A stretch of 64,000 nucleotides of DNA from Aphelenchoides besseyi (Eukaryota; Nematoda; Chromadorea; Rhabditida; Aphelenchoididae), in NCBI GenBank assembly GCA_024699855.1, contig JAMPIQ010000001.1, positions 7,254,001 through 7,318,000 of the forward strand. The letters run 5' to 3'. The notes beneath the pieces are model-generated. The model searched no databases, was not told where the DNA came from, and saw only the letters and a program-made list of their open reading frames with translations. The position numbers were made by a program, and so were the translations under genes. Below, piece after piece: positions 11,801 to 22,493 of this stretch (position 1 is its first letter; each line of letters begins with the position of its first letter).

Positions 11801-14800
11801 TTGATTCAAGCGCTGGGAAAACTGTGTTGGATTGCAACTTATGACTGGAAAGGTGGCGAGTTTCTTTGCCGAGTTTTTAACTTCTTGTCCATGTTCACTC
11901 TCTATCTCTCCTCCAACATGGTTTGCTGCATTGCGCTTGATCGACTACGCACAGTTCTATCGGCAAGTAAAATTCGACAGAATAAATCTCAGGTGAATCG
12001 GAAAGATACCTTTGAAAACAATGAAATTTTAAGAGTAATATAACACGTCGACTCATAATAACGGCATGGCTTCTGGTAAGTTGATGTTTAATAACTTGGT
12101 TCTCATCATCTTGAAATCATTAGGCTGCTGTTTGGTCATGTCCACAACTATACGTCTGGAGAATGTACGAACCTTACGGCGATGAGTGGTATCAGTGCAG
12201 TGATATTTGGTTAGACTTAATTCGAATATTCTACTGAATTCAACGCCATTATTTACAGGTCGATTCATGAACATCAAAATAGTGTCAGAAACAAAACGGA
12301 TTTAATGCTCGGCTTTATTTACAATCAACGTGCCAAAGACATTTACAATATCGTCCATTTGGTTGGTGTTGAAAACCTTTGAATGTCTTAAAATCTTCAA
12401 TTGTAGATCTTGGTATTTTATGGACCATTGGTTATGTTGTTCGTTTGTTACTCGTTTATTGCTGCCCGATTAACTCATTATTCAGTTGCCGATCCCTGTT
12501 TGTCTGTATGTGCATTCTAATGCGCATAACAAATAGCTGATAGTCATTTTAGTCGCAACGTAACGGTCTTTGTACTCGTGAGCCAACAATCGATACGTGT
12601 AGACTCACACTTAACGATGGAGACGATTCGAATCGTTTAAGAAGTAAATCGATGGAACTCCGCAACGATCAACCAATTCGACCGCTACGACATTCCACGG
12701 TTTCTGCTTACGCACGTTCAGAAGAAAGACATCTAACCGAATTAGAAACGCCGACAAATTTGACAATCGCAATAGTTCCCAAAGAAGAACCTCCACGAAA
12801 AAGAACGGTTATCGGGACGATGATCGAATGGAAGAAAGAGGTAGGAGTCAAAATAGTTTGCTAATCGTCAGTCTTTAGTTTACTTATTGTGCATTTGGAA
12901 ATGATGTGCAAAACAAACTGAACAACGAGCCAACAACTACACGAGATGCAGAAAGCTTAACGCGAAGTCTAACACCCATTCCACCGTTATCGTTACCGAC
13001 GGCCAACTCAACGTTGTCGTTGGGCGAAAGCGAACAACCGCCGAGTCGATCACATTCGGCGGTCAGCTTGGCATTTCGACGAATTCGACGAAGGAAACGT
13101 ACAAGTGAGTTCAAATATCCTTTCAACTACGCACTCTTCGACAATCGTCCTTGCTATCAAATGTTCAAGCTAAACACAATTCACAGTCTCGTTGTCTATG
13201 CTTGAAAAAACTGTCCATAATTAGACAATTGAACACGCACATTTGTCCAGATTCCCAACTAATATTGCACTACAGAAAGTACAAACCAATGCGGTTGTCT
13301 TCGTAACCGTAAAGTTGCACGCGGGTATGATGTCAATAGTCATCTGCTCTTTAATTTTTGTTCACAAACTTACCTGTTCACACGTGACTTTCAGATAATT
13401 CAAATCTGTTTTGAATGTCAAACTCACTATCATCCAATAGATTATCCGCTTAGACAAATGGAATAGTCATTTTTGGTTCGTGTTAAAAACAAAAAAAGAA
13501 AAGAGATTAAAAGCTTTTGTTCACCTCAAAAGAGTAAAACGTCACAATAGCAATATGCTTGTAATAGAAAACCTTTAGTTTCAGAGGTTCCCAGCGCCTC
13601 ACGTTTACCGGTTTGGCGACGTCAATTAAGAAGTCGAGTCTTTCGAACAACTTTGCTGATAATCATCACCCACATTCTTCTGTGGTTGCCTTATAACTTG
13701 TACGCTTTAACCAAATACATTAGCTACGATCTTCATCAACAACTGAATGAACAGGGCAACATCTTCAAGGAGTTACAGTTTCTGATCGCTTGCATCAATC
13801 CGTTCCTCTACGGATTTTCCCAAAGCGCGTGACTTTTGTTTTGAGATATAGGTACGTTAATTATTCCTTACAATGAACAACTAGTTTTCGTCTTCGAAAT
13901 GACAAGACTCAGAAAAGGTTTTGTGGTCAACAGCTGAAATCGAAGTCATGATTTTGAACTTCTCGATCCGAAAATTTGTCTATTTCTAATTGAATTTTTT
14001 GCAGCCGTTTCGTCTTGCCCTTCATTTCGTCAGCTACACAAACAAACCAGATTCTACAATTGGCCACAAATTTGTATCGTTCTGTAAATGAAATGAGTGA
14101 CATCAAACAAACGACGAACGTGAGCTCAAGATGTGCATTTGTGTTCTTCCAGAGCTTACGATTTCTACGTCATAAAGGCAAAAACAGATCTCAAAACGTG
14201 CAGTTTCTTGCTCAACTAACAATTCTAAAGAATCATATGGTTCTCAAAAGCGATTTGCTAATCTCTAGCAAATAGACCGCGCAAGTTCTATCCCGATTAT
14301 GCCCAGTTATACGATGAATCACGCGTGTTTATTTCCTTCTCAGACCGGGTTCCAAAATCTGTCAGACTTAATCTTATTCGGCAGACATTTCCGCTTCCTT
14401 CCACTGCTTTGTATACTTAACTTATAAATTTAGTTCTGAGTATTAGAAATAAACTATTTCAGTCAATTGGCCTAAGATCCCTTTTCAAAGTTCCAGTCAG
14501 AAACCAACCTTTGTATTTACGAGTGTAATTTTGCTCAGCTTTTCGTTTTCCGTCGAATTGGAACGTTCGGTTGGAGTTGCGCAAAAAACCAGAAGATCAC
14601 CATTGACCAACGAACCTCTCGGAAACCTAAGAAAAAGTGTCAACATCACAACTATAAAAACCAACTTGGCAAGTACTGTGACCAGAACATTGTCGTTCGG
14701 CATGTTGTTGTCGTTCACGTCGACAGTTACGTGGAACTTTGGTAACACTAAAAATCGATTAGAACGCACAGTTCGTTCTCTACCGTATTCTTGAACTCGA

Positions 14801-15603
14801 AACGTGACTTCACCCAACGGAAAAGAAGACAATTGAGCGAAAGCAACAACGCGCCACGTTCCATGTCGAACGTAGAACGGCAAATTGAAAGTAAGATCAA
14901 GAAATCCATTGCTTGCTTTTTGTGTTAAAGTTCGAATAGAAAATCCGTTTGGATCCTAAACACTAACCATAAGCTTTTCAAACAAAACGATTACCTGAAG
15001 AACATATTTCAGTTTACCACGAAAGATTGAACCGCCAGAATTTAGTGGAAGAGAACGAATGTGAACTTCAATTGTCTAATCATTAGAAAATCAACAAATT
15101 AAGTTGATTACCGGTTTCATTTGGCTTGTAAAATGTCTTGTCGCTCAATAGAAAAACGTTTTCGACATTCGGACGTCCACGCAATTTGACATTGAAATCG
15201 GAATGGCCAGTGACTTTGATTGTCAGGTGATAAACTTCGGCCTTCCGATTCACCGAAAACTTCAACTCCGTTGGTTCGCCTTTAAATGGTTGCTAATTAA
15301 CGACGTTCACTATTCTTACCGGCTTTCACTCGTGGCTTATCCCACCGTTTGAAATCGCTTCCATCGTTGTTGGTCACGTTTTTACCGCGCAATAAAACGG
15401 AAATATCAACAGTCGACGCATAGGAGTTGGGTGTTGGAGTTATAACGATTGTATTGTCCGCATTCCACAGAATACTCGACGGTAAAATAACAACCGGCTG
15501 TGGTTTGGCACTAAATCAGAATCAACAAATTCAACGACTAAGTTGTTTACCTTGAGAGTCGGGAAACGAAGGTGAACAGAATAACTACGCACAACCACTT
15601 CAT
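2863..15603 (-). CDS. Complement C3-like / alpha-2-macroglobulin family protein without thioester motif
   Basis: Twenty-four exons close in phase to 1,734 residues: complement(2863..3128, 3169..3270, 3315..3566, 3609..3783, 3826..4098, 4256..4405, 4446..4598, 4647..4729, 4772..5015, 5063..5526, 5568..5663, 5757..6162, 6205..6439, 6482..7146, 7190..7223, 8638..8963, 9008..9187, 9234..9443, 14509..14626, 14666..14955, 14995..15065, 15112..15279, 15320..15510, 15551..15603). A signal peptide (MKWLCVVILFTFVS) is followed by macroglobulin domains (SDKTFYKPNETVHIR near residue 135). The PETWLW-like FFPEVWMFED sits near 760. A thioester-domain fold spans about 1015-1340, then a receptor-binding domain, then a C345C/NTR domain (about 1580-1734, Cys-rich start CVENGACTCAEATC). 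The thioester fold has no GCGEQ, and I see no anaphylatoxin six-Cys module. The C345C tail argues for C3/C4/C5 descent rather than insect TEP or CD109. The exon beginning at 4098 could start at 4125 instead (+9 residues). Confidence 0.9.
7498..7757 (+). pseudogene. Possible small gene in a C3 intron, frame-broken
   Basis: Inside the 1.4-kb intron 7224-8637 a plus-strand ATG opens a basic-then-acidic peptide (MSRTTRRPLKRILQVEDAED). A different frame then reads an acidic helical stretch, ETVDDWADDLDLYVE, up to a GTGAGT donor. Behind a TTTTCAAAG acceptor the sequence NQENFLPIYDKIVENFP ends in TGA. The two halves are one base out of register around an A6 run near 7582. Either a real small gene carries a frameshift or sequence error, or this is chance. 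No family recognised. Confidence 0.3.
9444..11516. other. Intron sequence upstream of the nested GPCR
   Basis: First part of the 5,065-bp C3 intron. It should hold the promoter of the nested receptor gene. Short open frames (9869-10069 minus, 10244-10429 plus) show no motif or splice support. I see nothing else that I can name. Confidence 0.5.
11517..14275 (+). CDS. Class A neuropeptide GPCR (GnRH/AKH/vasopressin-like), nested in C3 intron
   Basis: Eleven exons close in phase to 585 residues: 11517..11702, 11747..11992, 12034..12075, 12124..12209, 12259..12361, 12407..12505, 12553..12840, 12879..13104, 13585..13828, 14005..14119, 14153..14275. Seven hydrophobic helices are visible. TM2 reads LNVSDLLILLI. 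TM3 has a Cys at 103 and a DRL triplet (127-129) after LYLSSNMVCCIAL, a signature shared with GnRH/AKH/corazonin and vasopressin receptors. TM5 is LVFYGPLVMLFVCYSFIAA and TM7 carries NPFLYG (497-502). The third intracellular loop is very long (about 250-435), hydrophilic and rich in Ser, Thr and Pro. The extracellular N-terminus is short (about 30 residues) with no signal peptide. The gene lies whole and antisense inside the intron between C3-like exons 14509-14626 and 9234-9443. The receptor class is inferred from TM3; the ligand is unknown. Without the last two introns the frame would stop at 13832 with almost no C-tail. Confidence 0.85.
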
Positions 15604-17698
15604 TGTCACTGAACGGTTTCTCTTCAGTTGTTCATTCGTTCAAACTGAACGACAAGTTTGGAGTCCGCTGAAAACTCGAGACCTTCAATTGAGATAATCT
15701 AATAAAGATAGGACACGAGTTTGACGGAACATGAGACCGAAGAGCTTGAGAAGATCAGCTGATTAAAAAACATCTTGCAAAACGAAGAACTCTCGAGGGA
15801 AATTACGTGAAAACGAACAAGTGGACCCGATGGGGCGGTTTGTAATTAAATTGAACAAAAAACGTTCAATTTGCTTGAGCAGAGAGCAAAAATTGAATCG
15901 CGTAATCCAACGAAATCCCCCCACTTGTCGAGCGACAGCAACAAAACTCGTTCGCTTTCATGAACCGGACGAAAACACGAGAGTTCGGCGAAATGCTTAA
16001 AATTAAACCAAATTCGAGGCAATCACAAGCTTTTCGTTTGGACGATCTTGGGCGGATTGTAAAAGCAATAAACTCGTCGAGAATCGTAAATCAAGCGAAC
16101 ACTAAAATTAACACGGCAATCATTTTGTTGAACGAACACCACCTGCTGCGACCGAACACCGCGGGATGGAAAAAGACAATAAAGTTCGGTAAGCGAATCA
16201 AAAGGTCGAGAATCGACGGCTAACGGTTTTCACGGACGAAAAGTTTAAGCGCAATCGAAAGCTGCGGACAACCTTCCGAGTGTTGAATTCTGTTGATGGA
16301 TGGGAATAAACGAGCAGATGCGAGATAAAAAGCCTCGAAGCGATTAAAATAGAACCGCTCGTTCTTTTGCCCGTCTGATTGCACAATATAGCCGTGGGTC
16401 AGAACTAAAACAACTACGCGTCCTTCCACACGCCGATTGGGGAACTTCACGACGCAGTCGAGAAACGGGTGACATCGCAGAAGTGATGTTCAGCTTTCAT
16501 ATCCACTGTTACGCCGCGAACTCATGAGTTCGGAAAGAAATGAGAGCGTTGCTTTTATAATCTTACTCCTCCGCAAACCGCTTGAAAATCTCATCAGTCG
16601 TACAAAATTAGTCGAGATCATATAAATTTGAGGCAATTTGAAAGCAGATGCGACGGTTTGAACGTTTTCCTCCGCTCTCGTATCGAAAACAAACAGTCTA
16701 ATAGATTCAAAGACCGGAAGTGAAAGGATTCGAAATTCTTCGTAATCAAAAACAAACACAAGTTTACAATAACCAACCATAAAGAGTTGATTTTAGGTAT
16801 TTGAGATCCTTAACTACACAGCTAACATTTCAATTGACTTTCGGACCTTTGACTGCGAGAACTAATTGATTGTTTAGACGACCTCTTGGACTTTTTGTTG
16901 TTGTGTTTAAACGCGCTTGACAGCGTATGACTCATCGAATTGATTAGCGTCGGTTCGATCGTTTCTTTTCATTCACGTAATCCGCCAATTTTCTTGCGCG
17001 TGAAGGACACAGCAACTGAGAGTGAACAAGTGCTGAAATGACCGTTGGGTTATTGTCAATTGAGACCGAAAGTATTGTTGGGTGATCATCTTCAGCCGTT
17101 TAAACTCGTTGCATTGGTGGTGAAGTACAGAGCGGATACCATTTTCCCAGTTGTATAGTAAGTAGGTGTTCGCAAAAATCTGCTGTTAATGTTTGATGAA
17201 ACGATTAGAAGGCCGACAAGCTCGTGGAAAACGAAATGATGAGTCAATGGTTGTGTTTATTGAAAGCTTAGCAAATTCCGATTTTTCATTGATAATAAAA
17301 CAAACTTGTTGGCCTATTTATTTCAAAGTTATCTGTTGGATGAGATAAGTCAATGGGAAAACTGTTTGATGATAGGAATCGGCTTCAAATTCGCTTAGTT
17401 AGCAGGAATTACCGTAAACGAGGTTGTTTTCTGACGACTTCAAATTTGCTGACAAATCCCGATTTGCACAATCCGCCGCGAATTACTGTTCCGTTTGTAG
17501 TCTGTGGGCGATCTTCGTGCACGTGAGTCGCCATTTCGCAAAGAAAAATCGAACGAGAGTTGACCTCGATAGAAAGAAATCTCAATTAGCATCTGAACAC
17601 AATGAGCGAAGTGAAATGCAAATCGAACACGAGAATTAAGTGACTAATCGAGTTAATTTCCATGTTGCTCACGACCGGAATGTGATCCGGATTTGAAG
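15604..17698. other. Intergenic, promoter side of the C3-like gene
   Basis: About 2.1 kb between the C3-like start and the next gene, which are transcribed divergently. Open frames at 15960-16223, 16198-16450 and 16490-16780 lack motifs and splice context. No coding gene, RNA or repeat recognised. Confidence 0.5.
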
Positions 17699-17705
17699 TA
17701 TAAAA
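17699..17705 (+). promoter_or_regulatory. TATA box of small secreted-peptide gene
   Basis: TATAAAA lies 61 bp upstream of the ATG at 17760, a normal spacing for a short 5'UTR. The identical arrangement at the second peptide gene (19842) supports it. Confidence 0.6.
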
Positions 17706-17759
17706 ATGCGAACTTAACTCACCATCTGAACACTCTGGTGACGTTTTCTCTTCGTGAAA

Positions 17760-18110
17760 ATGCAGATCTCTGGTTTACTGATCTTTCTATTCGGTCTTTT
17801 GTTTGTTTCTTTAGCGGATAGCCAGGCAGACATGTTTACGTCCGGAACCATTCTAGCGCCTTGGGGTAAGTGATAATCGATGAAGCTAAGCAATTGATTG
17901 GGTTTTTAGGTGGAGCACTGTCCGGTGTAAACGCATACTCGGCTTACACGTCTTACTCAAACCACTATGGAAGAAACGCACACAATAACGCATACAATAA
18001 CGGCTACTCATACTATCCTTACAACACTAACTATTGTAAGTCGATGGAGGTTTTGGAATGAAATCTTTCTTTTAGATCAAAATTATTATCGTCAATATTA
18101 CTATCATTGA
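17760..18110 (+). CDS. Secreted Tyr/Asn-rich small peptide
   Basis: Three exons, 17760..17865, 17910..18035 and 18076..18110, give 88 residues. A strong signal peptide (MQISGLLIFLFGLLFVSLA) is followed by a short linker and a low-complexity tail of Tyr, Asn, Ser and His ending YRQYYYH. The mature part has no Cys and no dibasic cleavage site. Composition resembles cuticle-associated or antimicrobial Gly/Tyr-rich peptides of ecdysozoans, but no named family can be assigned. A TATA box lies just upstream and an AATAAA about 90 bp past the stop (near 18199). Confidence 0.75.
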
Positions 18111-19841
18111 ATGCTGTCAACGATCTCTTTCTAAAGTATGGTACCAGGAGCTTGTTTTCATTTAATTGTTAATAACCACCCCCGAACTTTACACAACAAT
18201 AAATGCATTTCTTGCACTTTTGCACGAATGACGAAAACTCGTGATTGCGTTGTTCGATTGGTGGCATATGCACCCAACGGTCGTGTTTTCCTTCTTGCGA
18301 GTTTGCTTGGAAAGAAGTCGAAAACACGAGAAGTATATATGATTGATTACTCAGATTGTGTGTCACGAAAATTTGCGAAAGGCGCGTGAAATCAACGCGA
18401 GTGCCCATGTACTGAACGCGCGGTCTTTCGTTCTGTTGACGTCATCGAACATTACAACGGAAATCGGACGTCTGCTCAAACGTTGAAACAAAAGTTCCTA
18501 CAAACTTTGAGGGCATCTTCAGTGTAATCGAATCATCGATGTCATGCAGCGCAAACTCTGCGAACTTCACAATGAAACAACTCGAAGAATACAGTAGATA
18601 GTTTTTGCAGTGAGAGATGTTTGAATTCGACTGTTGATAATCTTAATTTGCAGTGGATTTTCGAATACAATCATACCGTTGTGATATTTTCAATTTCGAG
18701 GCACGTAAGCTCAGCAGGTCGATTCGTACCATCATCTGACTAATCTGAATCGTTGATCCGAATTTACTCGAGCATTCCTGAGGGTCATGACTTTCACGGC
18801 GTTTGTTTTCTTTCGTTCATTTTCTACAAAAGGTTCCAACTGCGAAGTTGAAATTTCATTTTGATCCAATTCGACATCGTCACATTCGATGCCAGATGGT
18901 CATGACCTGAGGTTTGTTGTTGGAATAAAGCATATTTTTCTGCAAGCCGGAAGATTCTAGCGTAGTCACAAGATGCGATCATCATCGACTCGCTTATTTT
19001 TCCATCGGAAAACGGAAGTCGAGAGTCCATTAGGTCGAAAGGTTCTTGTGCGAAAACTAATCATTTTTCATGTTTATTCATTACACACAGCTAGCGGTCG
19101 TTATTCGGAAGACGGATTGACCACGGCGTTATTACAGCACGGTAAACTGCGCAAACTGTCAAGTGCAGTCGAGTTCCTACGGTGTGTAATCGGAAAGCTT
19201 TCAATTGTAAATATTTTCAATTTCGACGAAAAAGACGATTAGTAGGAGACCCTACGGTGGTGCACTTGAAATGCACGTCAACAACCGAACAATGCTGTTT
19301 TTTCGAGAAATATCTTCGGAAAACAGATGGATCTGCGGAATAAAGAAAAACGGTGAAATCATAAACTCGTTCGATCAGACAACGCGATCTCACTGCTCGC
19401 ATGCACCTAAAGTGCGAATCCACTGTCAATGTTTGTCGTCTGCTAACAACGAACAATCGTGATCGACAGTAAATCCCGAACGACAATTAAACGTATACGA
19501 AAATCTTCAAAGACGTCTTTGTTCACGTCTTGTTTTGATGACTCACATACAAAAACAAGCACATTCAATTTCCCACTACAGTATCGTCGATCTGATGACG
19601 TTCGCATTTCAAAAGTTTTCAAACAACTCGAATGATCGCTTTTTCGAAATCCTTCCGATTGTCAAAGCACATCGTTTTCACACGCCTTCTAGTTGACCGT
19701 CGGAAGATGGGCGTGTCAAGTCGACAACTTCGGAATGCGGTGCGGCTTTACGTGCTTTTTGAGTACAATGCTGTTCGCTCCTTCACATCGTCGTTGTTGA
19801 GGCGGAGCATCGGAAAGGTTTGGTCAACGCATTTTGAGCGT
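18111..19841. other. Intergenic between the two peptide genes
   Basis: Holds the AATAAA for the upstream gene near 18199. Open frames at 18138-18389, 18973-19242 and 19271-19462 show no motifs, no signal peptides and no consistent splice partners. Nothing else recognised. Confidence 0.45.
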
Positions 19842-19849
19842 ATATAAGT
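19842..19849 (+). promoter_or_regulatory. TATA box of second secreted-peptide gene
   Basis: TATATAAG lies 96 bp before the ATG at 19938. The interval between has no upstream ATG. Confidence 0.6.
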
Positions 19850-19937
19850 CGAGAGTTTTGGTTCATTCTCATCAACAACATCGGTTGTCTTCTCATACAC
19901 TACTTCCTTCTGTGAATTCATTCAACTCTTCAAAAGA

Positions 19938-20147
19938 ATGTCGGTTCGATTTGCTCAACTCTTGTGCATCATCTTGGTCGTCTTTGTTGGATTTGCTACA
20001 GCTAGACCGCAAGCTGACTGGACTGGTTCCGGTTCTTACCTTGACGCCATGGGCGGTGGAAACAGTTATGGCAGCTATTTCCAAAGCAACAACAACATGG
20101 GCGGTGGTTACAACAACTGGCTTGGAAACGGATTGTTTGGACGTTAA
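19938..20147 (+). CDS. Secreted Gly/Asn-rich peptide ending LFGR
   Basis: A single uninterrupted exon encodes 69 residues. Residues 1-22 form a clear signal peptide (cleavage expected after FVGFATA). The mature part of about 47 residues is rich in Gly, Asn, Ser and Tyr and has no Cys. It ends ...NWLGNGLFGR, where Gly-Arg at the very C-terminus is the classical substrate for carboxypeptidase trimming and amidation. This suggests a neuropeptide-like or antimicrobial-type product such as the nematode nlp/cnc peptides; that is analogy only. TATA box upstream; AATAAA about 200 bp downstream (near 20356). Confidence 0.75.
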   Translation: MSVRFAQLLCIILVVFVGFATARPQADWTGSGSYLDAMGGGNSYGSYFQSNNNMGGGYNNWLGNGLFGR

Positions 20148-21046
20148 ACGTTTACGTTTCTGATCGTTCAAATAGCAATAGTCGTCTGAAGAATTAGAAT
20201 CAAAACACCAAAGCGATGGACGTCAACCACCATTTCCATCTCTCATCCAAGATCTCTTATCGTAACTGGACGTCCGATCATCGGCAAACAATGCTTTCAA
20301 TTCTTCATTTACTGTCACCATGTGATTTGTATTTGTATATTACAGAGAATCTCAAATAAATATCTGTACATTCAATTTGAACTCTCGATTAGCCGTTGAC
20401 ACAACAAAACGTACCGGGTAAGAACTTTGGATGCACTCAGAACGTGCGGGGTCGAAACGATCGATCATTTCATTAGCGGAATCGATGAAATTCACGATGT
20501 CGACCGCCATTAATTTTCGTGCGTTTTACGAAGAATCGAACGTCCTTGTCTGCGATCGTTTATTAGTTTCCCGTCAAACTTTTTACTTTAAAACCAACTA
20601 TTTTGTTTTCATGCGTTTATAGAAGTTACTAGAATCAACAGTTTAAACCTCCCGAAGTTGTAAATGACGGAAACACTGGCAATCTTTGACGATTTAAGAA
20701 TACAGTTTAAACAACCTAAAGTTTCAATGAGCAACTTTCCAACATTCAATGTAAACACCACTGAGACTTAATGAAACTGTTTACTAGTTGGTAAACAAAG
20801 TTTGTTTAGAAGATCACAAATAGATCGTTTAGAATGATCAGAAATCGTTGGACCTTGTGATCTCAATGCATACGATACCTTTGTCCTTCACAAATAATGT
20901 TGGATAGTGGTTAAGAGCATAAGAATTTGCATTTTCGAATATGCAAAACAATCAAAAACCAGAAACCTGATCGCAACTTCTTGTCATTCATCGGAAATTC
21001 GCTTCTTTTTCCAGCTGCTCTTTGCAAATCTTTCCGTTGAGTTCAG
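20148..21046. other. 3'UTR and intergenic
   Basis: Contains the 3'UTR and polyadenylation signal of the peptide gene (near 20356), then about 600 bp with no supported gene before the phosphatase start. Confidence 0.5.
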
Positions 21047-22493
21047 ATGCCACCAAAAGTAGGGGGGTAAGTTTAGAGGTGATGTCGTTCGAATTTCATG
21101 ATTTGCAGGAATCTGAAAGGCACCAAACGTCGTCCGGGACGTTCGGAGAACGATAAAACTCAGGAAGCTGCGGAACAACCGAAACAACCGGTGGTGGCCA
21201 AATGCGCAACGAATGCTCGTGCAGAAGTGGGTTGAAATAGCTAAAACGGCTGATGAGTTTGTATTTCAGGTTGAGAAATGGGCTCATCGAGCTCTGGAAA
21301 AGGGAGTTGAGGGATTACGCGAAGAATTTCTCGATCTCAAACGCTACGTACCACCGGACATGACTGTTACGGCTTTTGTTGCTAATCATGAAGCTGGACG
21401 CAATCGTTACAAAGTTAGCAAAACAACTGAACTTAATTCATGAGCTTTTTAGGACGTCCCGTGTGGTGATCGCCGTCGTGTTGTGGTCAAATGGCCAGGA
21501 GTGGGTTACGACTATATCCACGCGAACTACGTTGCAACTCCGATCAGCGACAAACGTTTCATTCTCGCTCAAGGTCCGGTTGATGGGACTGTTGTAGACT
21601 TTTGGCACATGATTGCAATCGAAGAATCGGACAGCATTGTGAGTTTGCTTGCCAATGAGTATCGACGTTTTTAAATTGCAGATTATGCTTTGCAACATTG
21701 TCGAAAAAGGAATGAACAAGTGTGCACCTTATTGGCCATTTGAAGCGGGACAAAAATGCGTTTATGGAGACGTTGAAGTCACTAACAACAACGTGCATCT
21801 CTGCATTTCGATTATGAATATCCAATTTTTAGGTTCGTCAATTGACTCCAGAGGAAATGACCGTCCGTATTTCGATTTTAACTCTTCGCTATAAACTCGA
21901 TGGCAAAGAAATTGTGCGTGAAGTTCGTCATTATCATTGGGTAGGAATTGGGAAACAGAAAACGAAAGCAAATTCAAAACTTACAGGTTGATTGGCCGGA
22001 TCGTGGCGTTCCACCGCCTCGTTTAACTGTAGGACAACAAATACCAACAGCTGCTGATCGATTCGATATTATAGGCACTAGTTCTTCTGTCTCATGTTCG
22101 TGGCTCTAAAAAGCCCATTGTTGTTCATTGCGTATGTTCGTTTAAATAATCGAGTATTCGGATTTGACTTTTAGTCGGCAGGAATCGGTCGTACGGGTAC
22201 GATCGTTGCGATTGAGTTTATTCTTGAACGCTTACAACAAGGAATTCCGTGCGAAGCAATGGACGAGCTTTTAAAAGAACTCCGAAATCAACGCCCATAT
22301 GCCATTCAAACGGACCTTGTAAGTTCGTTGAAGATATTCAGGTAATTACTCAAGTTTTCAGCAATACTTATTCGTCCATCGTGTCATGCTCTTCTACTTC
22401 TTTGAGAAGTATAAGATCGTTGTCAACACGCCCGAGAACACCAAACTCTATCAACAATTTGTGATTGACTACGACAAGGCCACTGCTGTTTGA
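21047..22493 (+). CDS. Non-receptor protein tyrosine phosphatase
   Basis: Ten exons (21047..21066, 21109..21226, 21270..21413, 21453..21638, 21682..21792, 21833..21940, 21987..22028, 22075..22131, 22175..22318, 22362..22493) close in phase to 353 residues. A short basic, Pro-rich N-terminus is followed by one classical PTP domain. It has the NRYKDVPC entry, YIHANYV, the WPDRGVP loop (general-acid Asp about 234) and the P-loop HCSAGIGRTG (nucleophile Cys about 262, Arg about 268). The Q-loop reads QTDLQY and a C-terminal YFFEKYK helix follows. All catalytic residues are present, so it should be active on phosphotyrosine. The layout (short basic N-terminus, then KGVEGLREEFLDLKRY) matches the expanded nematode family of small cytoplasmic, often germline, PTPs. 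No signal peptide or membrane segment. The P-loop is split by an intron directly after the catalytic Cys codon. Confidence 0.93.
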
